DNA of 64,000 nucleotides, from the NCBI GenBank assembly GCA_035266865.1, contig DATFMR010000098.1:1-64000 (forward strand), read 5' to 3'. The position numbers were made by a program, and so were the translations under genes. Source of the stretch: JAKAGZ01 sp035266865. Lineage in GTDB: Bacteria; Bacteroidota; Ignavibacteria; Ignavibacteriales; Ignavibacteriaceae. Positions 17,698-25,520 of this stretch are shown piece by piece (position 1 is the first letter of the stretch; each line of letters opens with the position of its first letter). The notes beneath the pieces are model-generated. The model saw nothing but the letters and a program-made list of their open reading frames with translations. It made no database searches and was not told where the DNA came from.

Positions 17698-17973
17698 ATG
17701 AAGCTTAAAGAAAAAGAATTTGAAGAAATAATTCAGGATTTAAAAGCACTAGCTGCACAACTAGGTGCTGAGGTCAGATTTGAAAAGGGTGATTTTAAAG
17801 GTGGATATTGCCTGTTGAAAGAGAATAAAATAATTGTTATAAATAAGATGGCTAACCTGCAGAGAAAAGTAATGATACTTAGCATGGCGCTCAAGGAGCT
17901 TGGAATTGACAAGATTTATCTTACTCCCCGCATTAGGGAAATTATAGATGAAATGTCGGCGGAGGTTCAATGA
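17698..17973 (+). CDS. Conserved-looking small protein, unknown function
   Basis: A 91-residue soluble protein I cannot assign. The sequence is mixed alpha/beta, with FKGGYCLLKENKIIVINKMANLQRKV in the middle and a helical C-terminus. Its stop overlaps the aroQ start by four bases (ATGA), strong evidence that it is translated and coupled to aroQ. The motif GGYCLLKENKIIVINK suggests two beta strands, but no catalytic residues stand out. It could be a small accessory protein or simply an operon passenger. Confidence 0.7.
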   Translation: MKLKEKEFEEIIQDLKALAAQLGAEVRFEKGDFKGGYCLLKENKIIVINKMANLQRKVMILSMALKELGIDKIYLTPRIREIIDEMSAEVQ

Positions 17974-18401
17974 AAATCCTGGTAATAAATGGACCAAACT
18001 TAAATCTCCTAGGTAAAAGAAATAAAAATCATTATGGAAATTTATCATTAAATCGGATCGAAGGTCTTTTAAATAAAGAATTTAGTGATGACTCCTTTAC
18101 ATTTTTTCAAAGTAATATTGAAGGAGAATTGATAGACCAGATTCAAGCTGCTAATAAAAAATTTAGTGGGATAATTATAAATCCTGGCGGCTACGCCCAT
18201 ACATCAGTTGCAATTAGGGATGCGTTAATAGAATGTAACTTACCTAAAATTGAAGTGCATTTATCACACATTGGTAAGAGAGAGGAATTTAGACAAGACC
18301 TATTAACTGCTTCTGCTTGCAACGGTTACATTTCAGGTTTTAAAGAAAACAGCTATCTGGCTGGAACTTATTTATTAAAAAGAATTCACAAAAAGGATTA
18401 G
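17970..18401 (+). CDS. aroQ: Type II 3-dehydroquinate dehydratase
   Basis: Dehydrates 3-dehydroquinate to 3-dehydroshikimate in aromatic amino acid synthesis. At 143 residues it has the type II dodecamer-forming fold with its markers: INGPNLNLLGKRNKNHYG (catalytic Tyr and Arg loop), NPGGYAHTSVAIRDAL (catalytic His and Asn region) and KIEVHLSHIGKREEFR. The usual GAYTHTSVA segment reads GGYAHTSVA, a mild variation. The start overlaps the previous gene by four bases and the HAD gene follows closely. Confidence 0.96.
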   Translation: MKILVINGPNLNLLGKRNKNHYGNLSLNRIEGLLNKEFSDDSFTFFQSNIEGELIDQIQAANKKFSGIIINPGGYAHTSVAIRDALIECNLPKIEVHLSHIGKREEFRQDLLTASACNGYISGFKENSYLAGTYLLKRIHKKD

Positions 18402-18405
18402 AAAT

Positions 18406-19089
18406 TTGATTAAAGCAGTAGTATTTGATCTTGATAACACTCTTGTAGATTTTATGAAAATGAAACGCCGGTCCATTGAAGAAGCAATTCCTGCAATGAT
18501 TGACGCTGGTTTATCAATCACACAAACTGAAGCAAATAAGGTAATCGACGAGATTTATAAGGAGCAGGGAATTGAATACCAGCAAGTATTTGATATGTTC
18601 CTTCAAAGAGTCTTAAACAAAATAGATTATAAAATACTATCAGCCGGAATTGTTGCTTACAGGAGAGCCAGAGAAGCAGCATTAACACCATATCCACACG
18701 TTTACTCAACTTTAAATAAACTTTTGAAAATGGGAATTAAAATGGGAATTCTTTCCGATGCTCCAAGTAAAGAAGCATGGCTCAGACTGGCATATTTAAA
18801 TTTCCATCATATAGTTGATGCCGTTGTTACATTTGAAGATACAGGCGAACGTAAACCACAGCCAGCCCCATTTTTAATGGTTTTGAAAAAACTTGAGGTA
18901 AAACCCCAAGAGGCTTTAATGGTAGGTGATTGGGCTGAAAGAGATATAATTGGTGCAAAGAATCTTGGAATGAAAACTGCTTTTGCCAAATACGGAGATA
19001 CTTTTGATACAAAATTACACGATGCCGAGTACGAACTAAATGATGTTAGTGAATTAATTGACATCATTATTAAAGAAAATAACTTATAG
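18406..19089 (+). CDS. HAD-superfamily hydrolase (subfamily IA)
   Basis: A 227-residue phosphatase-like protein. Motif I is VVFDLDNTLVDF (Asp nucleophile and acid/base at 9 and 11), motif II lies in MGILSDAPS, the motif III Lys is in TGERKPQPAPF, and motif IV is MVGDWAERDIIGAKNLGM. A helical cap lies between motifs I and II. The start is TTG at 18406, four bases after aroQ. Substrate is unknown; HAD-IA members include phosphoglycolate phosphatase and nucleotidases. Confidence 0.88.
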   Translation: MIKAVVFDLDNTLVDFMKMKRRSIEEAIPAMIDAGLSITQTEANKVIDEIYKEQGIEYQQVFDMFLQRVLNKIDYKILSAGIVAYRRAREAALTPYPHVYSTLNKLLKMGIKMGILSDAPSKEAWLRLAYLNFHHIVDAVVTFEDTGERKPQPAPFLMVLKKLEVKPQEALMVGDWAERDIIGAKNLGMKTAFAKYGDTFDTKLHDAEYELNDVSELIDIIIKENNL

Positions 19090-19150
19090 GCCTTCCCTCA
19101 AGTATTTTACGACAAAAACAGATCGATATTGCTATTCAAAAGTCAATTAG

Positions 19151-19169
19151 TTATTTTAGCCTAAAATAA
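19151..19169. promoter_or_regulatory. 19-bp palindrome upstream of the merR-like gene
   Basis: TTATTTTAG at 19151-19159 and CTAAAATAA at 19161-19169 are perfect inverted arms around one base. The dyad ends 12 bp before the ATG of the MerR-type regulator. Size and place fit an operator, most simply for autoregulation. There is no T-run, so it is not a terminator. Confidence 0.5.
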
Positions 19170-19181
19170 TTATGAGAAGCA

Positions 19182-19586
19182 ATGAAAGACCTATCAATTA
19201 AGAAGCTTTACTATTCGATTAGTGAAGTTAGTAAGATTACAGGGGTGGAACAATACGTGCTTCGGTATTGGGAGACTGAGTTTGAACAACTAAAACCCCA
19301 GAAGAATAGAGCTGGAAATAGAATATATACAAACAAAGATATCCAGCTAATTATGCACATCAAAGGACTGCTTAGAGAAAGAAAATATACCATTGAAGGT
19401 GCGAGAAAAATTTTAGAAGATTATTCCTTCGAAAATGTTCTTCAACCCGGTGAATATGGACAGATTGCTACTGAAAAAAATAGTAACTCCGTTTCTGTGC
19501 AGGAACCTAAAAAAGACCGACCCTCATTAAGGAAAGACCTTGAAGAAATCAAAAGTATTCTGGAACTTTTGGTAGCTAAATTATAG
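19182..19586 (+). CDS. MerR-family transcriptional regulator
   Basis: A 134-residue DNA-binding protein. The winged HTH spans about residues 8-75: YYSISEVSKITGVEQYVLRYWE, then LKPQKNRAGNRIYTNKDIQLI and the helical LLRERKYTIEGARKIL. The C-terminal part is short and polar, ending in a leucine-rich helix (LEEIKSILELLVAKL) suitable for dimerisation; there are no cysteines for metal sensing. Single-gene MerR proteins of this kind are common in Bacteroidota. A perfect 19-bp palindrome lies just upstream, suggesting autoregulation. tRNA-Pro follows after 18 bp. Confidence 0.9.
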   Translation: MKDLSIKKLYYSISEVSKITGVEQYVLRYWETEFEQLKPQKNRAGNRIYTNKDIQLIMHIKGLLRERKYTIEGARKILEDYSFENVLQPGEYGQIATEKNSNSVSVQEPKKDRPSLRKDLEEIKSILELLVAKL

Positions 19587-19604
19587 ATTATATACTTAAT
19601 CATT

Positions 19605-19678
19605 CGGAACGTGGCGCAGCCCGGTAGCGTACCTGAATGGGGTTCAGGTGGTCGCGGGTTCAAATCCCGCCGTTCCGA
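19605..19678 (+). tRNA. tRNA-Pro (anticodon GGG)
   Basis: The acceptor stem CGGAACG pairs with CGTTCCG, followed by discriminator A at 19678. The anticodon stem CCTGA/TCAGG encloses loop ATGGGGT, giving anticodon GGG. The T arm is GCGGG-TTCAAAT-CCCGC. The CCA end is not encoded. A terminator hairpin follows a few bases downstream. Confidence 0.95.
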
Positions 19679-19682
19679 CAAT

Positions 19683-19716
19683 AAAATCCTCAATACAGCT
19701 CGTATTGGGGATTTTT
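19683..19716 (+). terminator. Terminator after tRNA-Pro
   Basis: AATCCTCAATAC pairs with GTATTGGGGATT, with one G-U pair, over a short AGCTC loop, and ends in five T at 19712-19716. It fits Rho-independent termination of the tRNA transcript. Confidence 0.8.
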
Positions 19717-19778
19717 GATTTTAATGAAAATTCAAAGATGTAAAAATGATTACAACTGATTAGAACTTCTGCGAAAAA

Positions 19779-19800
19779 TATCACAATTATATCACAATTA
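19779..19800. repeat. Tandem 11-bp direct repeat TATCACAATTA x2
   Basis: Two perfect adjacent copies of TATCACAATTA occupy 19779-19800, one helical turn apart, in the non-coding stretch between tRNA-Pro and the STAS gene. They could form a protein-binding site or be a chance duplication. Confidence 0.5.
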
Positions 19801-19925
19801 ATTTTGTGGAAAAACATGACTGCAGCGCCCTGAAGAGGGAAGCAGGGGAATTCTGCCGGTGACTGATGAAGAAGCAAAGGAAGGTTATTAGTTGCTGTAT
19901 GTTTCTTCTATAAAATCAAAAGATC

Positions 19926-20327
19926 CTATTGACTAACTTTTAGGGGAAAGACATATTCACTTTTGGAAAGATATTGACTATTTCCAAATTCAAAGCTTTT
20001 TAATGCTTGTTCAACAGTATCGGCTACATTAAATATATTAATAGTACCTGATTTTGCTAGAATTGTGTTAGCTATAGATTTCGGTTGTACAATACGTAGC
20101 TCCCCACTGATTTTGGCTACCTCTTTTAAAGTAATAACAAGTACGCCAATAAAAGTTGAATCTATAAACTCACATTGACTCAGATCAATAACCATTTTTC
20201 TGAATCCTTTTATAATATCCTGATTGAGGATATGCCTTAATAATCCAGCTTCTTTATAAGTGGCTCGTGTAAGGTTAACAGTTTCAACAATGATATCCTT
20301 AAAAATAGTTTTTTTGAAATCTTCCAT
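19926..20327 (-). CDS. STAS-domain protein (anti-sigma factor antagonist-like)
   Basis: A 133-residue single-domain STAS protein, like SpoIIAA/RsbV antagonists that bind anti-sigma kinases when unphosphorylated. The core MVIDLSQCEFIDSTFIGVLVITLKEV carries the expected phosphorylatable Ser57 in DST. A following beta strand reads GELRIVQPKSIANTIL. No RsbW-like kinase or sigma factor adjoins it. The nearest relevant neighbour is a broken histidine kinase on the same strand. It may partner with proteins encoded elsewhere. Confidence 0.85.
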   Translation of the reverse strand: MEDFKKTIFKDIIVETVNLTRATYKEAGLLRHILNQDIIKGFRKMVIDLSQCEFIDSTFIGVLVITLKEVAKISGELRIVQPKSIANTILAKSGTINIFNVADTVEQALKSFEFGNSQYLSKSEYVFPLKVSQ

Positions 20328-20606
20328 TTTTACCCTCGGGAAATTATAATTAAATGATCATTTTTTCGCAGGATAATTAATCAATAATAATTATCCCATA
20401 CTAAATTCATTAGTTCATTTTACTATTATCTCTAAATAAGCAATTACTGTTCCAAATAAATATTAAATAAATGCAAAAAAAAGAGACTTATTGAATCAGC
20501 GATTGTCTCATAATGATAAATAGAGTGTTATTTTTTTAGGCCGGAGATTATTATAAAGAAAAAGTTTTCCAGCAGTTAGAGCGGTTAGATTATATGAAAT
20601 TACTTA

Positions 20607-21315
20607 TTAATTATTATTTTTGAGTGAATAGATTGGCAAATTAATCTGGAAACAAGTTTCTCCAGGTTTTGACCTAACAGATATTTCACCCTTATGTTTT
20701 TGCGTTATTATATTGTGGCTTATGCTTAATCCTAATCCAGTTCCTTCACCAGGTGGTTTAGTAGTGAAAAACGGATCGAAAACCTTGCCCAGGATTTCTT
20801 CCGGAATGCCAGGTCCATCATCCATTAATTCTATTACAATGTTAAGACCTTGTTTATAAGTTTTCAGTATAATTTTCCCCGTCCCATTCATAGATTTAAT
20901 TGAATTGTCGATAATATTTGTCCACACTTGGTTTAGTTCACTTCCGTAGGCTTGAATTTTAGGTATATCGGATGAATAATTTCTTTCAACAGTTATATTG
21001 CCTTTAAGCTGACTTCTTAGCATAACCAGAGTATTATTTAGTCCTTCATGAATATCAACTGATTGAATGGGTCCCTGGTCAAGATATGAATATGATTTTA
21101 AAGCTTTTACAATTTCAGTAATTCTTCCTGCTCCCTGGCCGATTTCTTCAATCAAACTATGAATAACATTGGTACTGGTAATTGATTCTTATTAAAATTA
21201 TTGACCAGCTTTGATAGTTCTTTTATTCAAGCCACGATTCAATTTCAGTTTCCATATCACTTCGCAACAGGGGATTTAATTCAACAAGTGGAATTGCCTT
21301 TTCATGAATTTGTCA
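20607..21315 (-). pseudogene. Decayed sensor histidine kinase
   Basis: The 3' portion (20607-21155) encodes an intact HATPase_c domain: ELNQVWTNIIDNSIKSM (N box), DDGPGIPEEILGKVFDPFFTTK (G1/F box) and GTGLGLSISHNIITQ (G2). The phosphoacceptor HisKA helix is missing. Upstream on the same strand, the frame HEKAIPLVELNPLLRSDMET ends in a stop near 21230, another frame holds ELSKLVNNFNKNQ, and two consecutive stops (TAATAA) lie just ahead of the TSTNVIHSLIEEIGQG stretch. These short collinear pieces in different frames indicate a gene broken by frameshifts and truncated at its 5' end. Expression of the surviving ATPase fragment is possible but would lack phosphotransfer. Confidence 0.7.
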
Positions 21316-21370
21316 CTTGACAATCATAATAAATTTATACTGTTTTCAGCTATTGTTTTCAGGACATTTA

Positions 21371-22810
21371 ATGACAAAAAAAAATTCTATCATAATTATA
21401 ATTCTTCTTTTCGCTTTGTCTGCAAAAGGACAGACGATTGGGCATGTTACGGTAAAAACCTGGCCGAATGACATGAAGTCGGCTTTTTCATTTACATTTG
21501 ACGACTGTTTTAAATCACAATACGATTACGCATTACCGGTTTTAAATTCATTTGGTTTTAAAGGAACGTTCTATGTAATTGCTGAAGAACCAACCGAACA
21601 GGGCGAACCTTTAAACTGGCGATATGCTACCTGGGACCAATTCAGGGAAATTGCCCAACAGGGACACGAAATAGGTTCTCACAGTATGACCCATCCGCAT
21701 CTCCAAACGCTACAAACAGGAGATATAAACACACCTAATACAATTTATTATGAATTGTATCAATCCAAAAAATTAATCGAAAATAAAATTCCGGGCATAA
21801 AAGTAATAACATTTGCTTATCCATATACTGAATACAATCCGACTGTTATATCCATTGCAGGTCAATATTATGAGGCTTCCAGAAGAGGAAATGGCATACC
21901 TAATAATTCTGTAATAACAGGTACTGATTGGCAAAAAATAAATTCATATGAAGTGCAGTTCAATCTTCCAAGGGATATTGTTAATGATGACAATGACGAA
22001 TTAAATGAAATTGAGAATACACTGCAAAATGAAGTAATTGATAATGGCAAATGGGGAATGTTATTTGCGCATGAGGTTTTGCCTTTTTCACAGATTCCTG
22101 ATGCAGTTGCTGCCGGTTATTGGTACCCTATGTCCACAGAATGGCTGAATGCTTTTTGCCAATGGATGAAAAATAAATCAGATAATAATGATATTTGGGT
22201 AAACACAGTTGCAAACGTCACAAAATATATAAAGGAGAGAGAAAACTTTGTAGCAAATGTAGTTTCAGTAACTGATACCTTAATCGTGTTAAGTCTTACC
22301 GATAATCTTGATGATACAATCTTCAATTATCCTCTAACCTTGGACATACAGGTTCCTTCTGTCTGGGAAACTGTATTGATCAAACAGGGAGGAATTACAA
22401 TACCGACAGATTCTATTTTTGTAGCAGGAAATAATACCTATGTTAGAACTAAAATCATTCCCGATGCAGGCAATATAAGTCTTAAAAAAGATGCAACTAC
22501 AGGAATTGCAATTAATAATAACATTCCCATTGAATACAAATTAATGCAAAATTACCCGAATCCATTTAATCCAAGTACAAAAATTGGATACATAATACCA
22601 TTTGAAAGTAAAGTATCGATAAAAATATTTAATTTATTAGGACAGGAAATAAAAGAGTTACAAGGTTCTACAGAATCTGCGGGATATCATGAGGTATTGT
22701 TTAATGCCAGTAATTTAGCTTCTGGAATTTATTTCTACAAAATTGTTGCAATTTCAACCAATGGTAAGAATATATTTGTTGATACCAAAAAACTGAATTT
22801 TACTAAATAA
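21371..22810 (+). CDS. Secreted polysaccharide deacetylase with T9SS sorting domain
   Basis: A signal peptide (KKNSIIIIILLFALSAKGQ) starts at the ATG at 21371; an earlier in-frame TTG at 21317 would spoil it. The NodB/CE4 domain shows FTFDD at about 41-45 and HSMTH at 104-108, giving the usual Asp-His-His metal triad, plus FAYPYTEYN. The C-terminus has the type IX sorting domain: YKLMQNYPNPFNPSTKIGY, then SIKIFNLLGQEIKEL and GIYFYKIVA. The product is therefore likely carried to the surface by the type IX system and de-N- or de-O-acetylates a glycan such as chitin, peptidoglycan or exopolysaccharide. The substrate is not evident. Confidence 0.92.
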   Translation: MTKKNSIIIIILLFALSAKGQTIGHVTVKTWPNDMKSAFSFTFDDCFKSQYDYALPVLNSFGFKGTFYVIAEEPTEQGEPLNWRYATWDQFREIAQQGHEIGSHSMTHPHLQTLQTGDINTPNTIYYELYQSKKLIENKIPGIKVITFAYPYTEYNPTVISIAGQYYEASRRGNGIPNNSVITGTDWQKINSYEVQFNLPRDIVNDDNDELNEIENTLQNEVIDNGKWGMLFAHEVLPFSQIPDAVAAGYWYPMSTEWLNAFCQWMKNKSDNNDIWVNTVANVTKYIKERENFVANVVSVTDTLIVLSLTDNLDDTIFNYPLTLDIQVPSVWETVLIKQGGITIPTDSIFVAGNNTYVRTKIIPDAGNISLKKDATTGIAINNNIPIEYKLMQNYPNPFNPSTKIGYIIPFESKVSIKIFNLLGQEIKELQGSTESAGYHEVLFNASNLASGIYFYKIVAISTNGKNIFVDTKKLNFTK

Positions 22811-22857
22811 ATATTGAATACCTGCCTAATTAACTTCAATTAGAAATTCCCTTTCCG

Positions 22858-22872
22858 CTCCGTATTAATACT
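22858..22872 (+). promoter_or_regulatory. GTATTAATAC box, copy 1 (partial)
   Basis: CTCCGTATTAATACT matches the first 15 bases of the 20-bp box and then diverges (TAGTGAG instead of GATTC). It lies 85 bp upstream of a complete copy. Confidence 0.5.
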
Positions 22873-22942
22873 TAGTGAGTAACGTTAAAGCCAATTTTAT
22901 TTCGTTTTATGTCTAAAATCAAACTATTCAAAATCATCTTTT

Positions 22943-22962
22943 CTCCGTATTAATACTGATTC
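22943..22962 (+). promoter_or_regulatory. GTATTAATAC box, copy 2
   Basis: A complete CTCCGTATTAATACTGATTC box, identical to the copies at 25445 and 27693. No gene starts nearby on the plus strand. The next gene, a lone receiver domain, is on the opposite strand and reads toward this site. Confidence 0.6.
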
Positions 22963-23135
22963 TTTTAATCTCATTTATGGTTAGCTTAAATAAGAATTAT
23001 CGGGAATTGCAAAATTTGCCGATTATTCTGAAGAAATTTTAGTTAAAACTAAAAAAAGGATAAAAGTTACACTTGCAATTAATATACTGCAATCAAGGAT
23101 AAACAATAATCAAGATTCTTTATCCGGTGCATGTT

Positions 23136-23519
23136 TTAATTAATAATTAAATGCGAATGAAGAGTTTCGAGCAATTGATCTTTTTCATAGGGCTTTATTA
23201 AAACATTGCTGAAACCCAGTTCTTTTAAATACTGAATATCCTCAGTGTAGGAATTTCCAGCTACAACAATTATCGGAATAGATTTGTATTTTTTTATTTC
23301 TCTCAGAGTAAACATTAAATCTATTCTGCTGGTTTCGGTAGAACGATCAATATTTATTGTTATTGCCGAATAGTTATATTCTGCAACAAGTTTTTCGGCT
23401 TCTTTTATTGATACAGCTACATGACAGAAAAATAAACCTTCAACATATTCCTGAATCAGCAAAGGGCTATCAAGTTTATCATCTACCAGTAGCAAATAGG
23501 GTAAATTTGATGTATTCAT
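23136..23519 (-). CDS. Single-domain response regulator receiver
   Basis: A 127-residue CheY-like receiver domain with no output domain. The acidic pocket Asp13-Asp14 is in YLLLVDDK, the likely phosphoacceptor is Asp58 in ITINIDRST, the IIVVAGNS segment supplies a non-canonical residue at the Thr/Ser switch, and the conserved Lys is in VLIKPYEK. Such proteins act as phosphorelay shuttles or bind partners directly. Its kinase is unknown; candidates in the neighbourhood are the intact HisKA_3 kinase and the broken kinase. Confidence 0.82.
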   Translation of the reverse strand: MNTSNLPYLLLVDDKLDSPLLIQEYVEGLFFCHVAVSIKEAEKLVAEYNYSAITINIDRSTETSRIDLMFTLREIKKYKSIPIIVVAGNSYTEDIQYLKELGFSNVLIKPYEKDQLLETLHSHLIIN

Positions 23520-23845
23520 TTTCTCCCCGTTTTCTTTTAGGCTGAGTGGAATCTAACCCAAATTCTGGCAAATCCCAAACCGTTTACTAACTGAAACCTG
23601 CCGTTGGATAACTCAAATGACACAAATCTGGGAAAACAGGACCGAAACCGCGCGAATTCAGGTTTAAAGCATATTCGGAAGAGACGCTCAAATTTCACCC
23701 AAAAGAGGGAAGTTGCAGGCCGATATGAGGCAAATATAAATAAGAAAATTAATTGACGGGACAGACCTTTCAGGGGAGAGGTTATCCCGATTCATTTAAT
23801 ACTTTTAAAATAGTAACTGTTAATTAACCAAAAATATAATTAAAG
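23520..23845. other. Gene-free spacer, visibly richer in G+C than its surroundings
   Basis: No coding region is supported in these 326 bases. The middle (about 23560-23720) looks richer in G+C than flanking DNA by eye. The only structure I can point to is the hairpin at 23757-23789. Confidence 0.45.
23757..23789 (+). ncRNA. Possible structured leader hairpin
   Basis: CGGGA pairs with TCCCG across an inner stem GACCTTTC/GAGAGGTT that uses two G-U pairs, with an AGGG loop and a CA/A internal loop. It sits 57 bp before the ATG of the next gene and lacks a T-run. It could be part of a 5' leader; a known riboswitch class is not recognised. Confidence 0.3.
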
Positions 23846-24211
23846 ATGAAATCACATACCAGAAGAGCGGTTGCACTAATATCTGCTACTATTATCAATA
23901 AACAGACATATTCTTTAATACAGAATATTGAAAATTATGAATTTCATAAACTTTCGTGCAATATCCTTCCTACAATGATTGATGCCTATGATGATGAAAT
24001 GAAATGTTTTATAAAGGGGAACATTAAAGAAGATAAGATTTCTATTTACCATTTCGGTAATGCCAATTATATTGATCTAAAAATAAATAATAATCACTTT
24101 GAAGGTTTTGATTATGATTCAGTAACTGATTTTACAGGGGACTTGAACGACGATCAAATTTCGTTAAATGATCATGAATACCAAAAGGTTTTTGAGTATT
24201 TAGTGAAATAG
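23846..24211 (+). CDS. Hypothetical protein
   Basis: I do not recognise this 121-residue soluble protein. It begins KSHTRRAVALISATIINKQ and has an acidic C-terminal half (DSVTDFTGDLNDDQISLNDHEYQ). There is no signal peptide or transmembrane segment. It stands alone between long non-coding stretches in the accessory-looking region. Coding status is supported only by the clean reading frame and an ATG start; no strong ribosome-binding site is visible. Confidence 0.5.
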   Translation: MKSHTRRAVALISATIINKQTYSLIQNIENYEFHKLSCNILPTMIDAYDDEMKCFIKGNIKEDKISIYHFGNANYIDLKINNNHFEGFDYDSVTDFTGDLNDDQISLNDHEYQKVFEYLVK

Positions 24212-24644
24212 TAGGAATATTTGTTAAATCTATTTCATATTTAATGACCAGTGCTTTCAACTAAGACAGATACAAGAGAAAGATTTAAATAAACAAGATA
24301 ATCTTGATTATTAAAATGGGACTTATAATATTTTGATTATATACAAATCAAAAGAAATTTTATTAAACTACATTAAAAGAGCATTAAAGTAATAATTAAA
24401 TTGACAATATTATTCCAGATTTTTAGCTTCAAGTTTTTCAACAAAGTCCATTCACACCTTCAATATTCCTTAATATTAAATAATATTATTAAATTAAGGA
24501 TTTTTAGACAACCGACAGTTTGGTTTTGAAATATAGCAATATTAATATCATTTTAAGGATAAAATTTATTCATTAGTAAAAATTTCAAATAAAATAATTA
24601 ACTTCTACATAGTATTTATTTTAAATATTTTAATAAGCAATAAT
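24212..24644. other. Gene-free AT-rich spacer
   Basis: No protein gene is supported in these 433 bases. A TTGACA hexamer at 24401-24406 lacks a convincing partner -10. The AT-rich inverted repeat at 24467-24505 is the only other feature noticed. Confidence 0.5.
24467..24505 (+). terminator. Terminator-like AT-rich hairpin
   Basis: TCCTTAAT at 24467-24474 pairs with ATTAAGGA at 24493-24500, the inside being a nearly palindromic A/T stretch, followed by TTTTT. It is about 250 bp past the nearest upstream gene, so either that transcript has a long tail or a small RNA ends here. Confidence 0.4.
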
Positions 24645-25376
24645 ATGTTTATGAAAAAAAGTACAAAAGTATTTTTATCCTTATTTTATATTGTTTTTAC
24701 AATTTCCGGATTTTCCCAGGATATTGCTAATAAAGAAAGCAGGGGAACAAGAACGATATTCCTGATCCGGCACGGCGAATATTCCTCCCAAATGGACAAT
24801 AAATCGGATGCAGGAAAAAGACTCACTCCTCTCGGAATTGCACAAGCCAGGTTGGTTTCTGCAAGGTTAAAAGCAATGAATACAAAATTCAATTCTCTTA
24901 TCAGCAGCACTATGACAAGAGCAAGGGAAACAGCGGAAGTTATAAACCGTGATTTCCCGGAAATGAAGCTCGAACAATCTGATCTAATAAGAGAATGCAC
25001 TCCGCCTACGTGGAGAAATGATATTATGGCGGACAGAGATTCAACAGATATTGGTTGTGTCGAAAATCTAGAAAGAGCATTCAAAAAATACTTTGTCCCT
25101 TCTCCGGATGGTAAAGATCGTAATGATATAATAGTCTGCCACGGAAATGTGATTAGATATTTTGTGACAAAGGTATTAAAAGTCGATGAAATGTCGTGGT
25201 TGCAGATGAGTATTTCCAATTGCAGTTTGACAATCGTAAGGATCTTACCCGATGAAAGAATGAAACTGGATGTATTCAGCGATTACGGACACATTCCGGA
25301 AAATATGAGAACATTTACGGGCGGCGAGAATAAGTCAAAAGAGCTATTGATAAATAAGGAGAATATCCACCACTAA
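24645..25376 (+). CDS. Exported histidine phosphatase family protein
   Basis: A branch 1 histidine phosphatase (phosphoglycerate mutase fold) of 243 residues. An N-terminal hydrophobic stretch (VFLSLFYIVFTISGFSQ) looks like a signal peptide. The catalytic RHGE motif is in IFLIRHGEYSSQ, with SSTMTRARETAEVI and the second catalytic His in IVCHGNVIRY. RECTPPTW near the acid-base loop resembles PGAM5-like protein phosphatases. The predicted location is periplasmic or extracellular. Substrate unknown. It lies 69 bp before a regulatory box for the next operon. Confidence 0.85.
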   Translation: MFMKKSTKVFLSLFYIVFTISGFSQDIANKESRGTRTIFLIRHGEYSSQMDNKSDAGKRLTPLGIAQARLVSARLKAMNTKFNSLISSTMTRARETAEVINRDFPEMKLEQSDLIRECTPPTWRNDIMADRDSTDIGCVENLERAFKKYFVPSPDGKDRNDIIVCHGNVIRYFVTKVLKVDEMSWLQMSISNCSLTIVRILPDERMKLDVFSDYGHIPENMRTFTGGENKSKELLINKENIHH

Positions 25377-25444
25377 AATTCATTTACTAATTCCGTCTAG
25401 TCCATCAGATTAAAACCTTCAAAACTGCCAAATTTTCAATTTTG

Positions 25445-25464
25445 CTCCGTATTAATACTGATTC
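25445..25464 (+). promoter_or_regulatory. GTATTAATAC box, copy 3
   Basis: A complete CTCCGTATTAATACTGATTC box, 56 bp upstream of the ATG of the 76-residue gene that heads the kinase-regulator operon. The core GTATTAATAC is a perfect palindrome, as expected for a dimeric regulator. Confidence 0.65.
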
Positions 25465-25520
25465 CTTTTACATATATGAGTAATATATTTTACAGACTTA
25501 ATTATCCAAGGGAGTGAAGT

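Larger units (their letters stand above)
22811..23135. other. Gene-free spacer with two regulatory-box copies
   Basis: No coding region is supported in these 325 bases. They hold two copies of the GTATTAATAC box, 85 bp apart (22858 and 22943). After the second copy comes a GCTTAAATAA stretch that also follows the copy at 27693. A 21-codon ATG frame at 22977 is too weak to call. The region may be a leftover promoter whose gene was lost. Confidence 0.5.

Noticed and set aside
19442..19693. Minus-strand frame containing RDLNPRPPEPHSGTLPGCAT
   Set aside because: This is the well-known false peptide from reading the complement of a tRNA; it lies over tRNA-Pro and the merR 3' end.
19644..19877. 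Minus-strand frame ending in GTAGFEPATT
   Set aside because: Another familiar artefact of translating across the tRNA and its flank; no homology or ribosome-binding site.
22977..23042. 21-codon ATG frame after regulatory box copy 2
   Set aside because: Too short, no ribosome-binding site, no recognisable content; the position alone is not enough.
24686..25219. 177-codon minus-strand frame
   Set aside because: Exactly antisense to the histidine phosphatase, which has catalytic motifs and a signal peptide.
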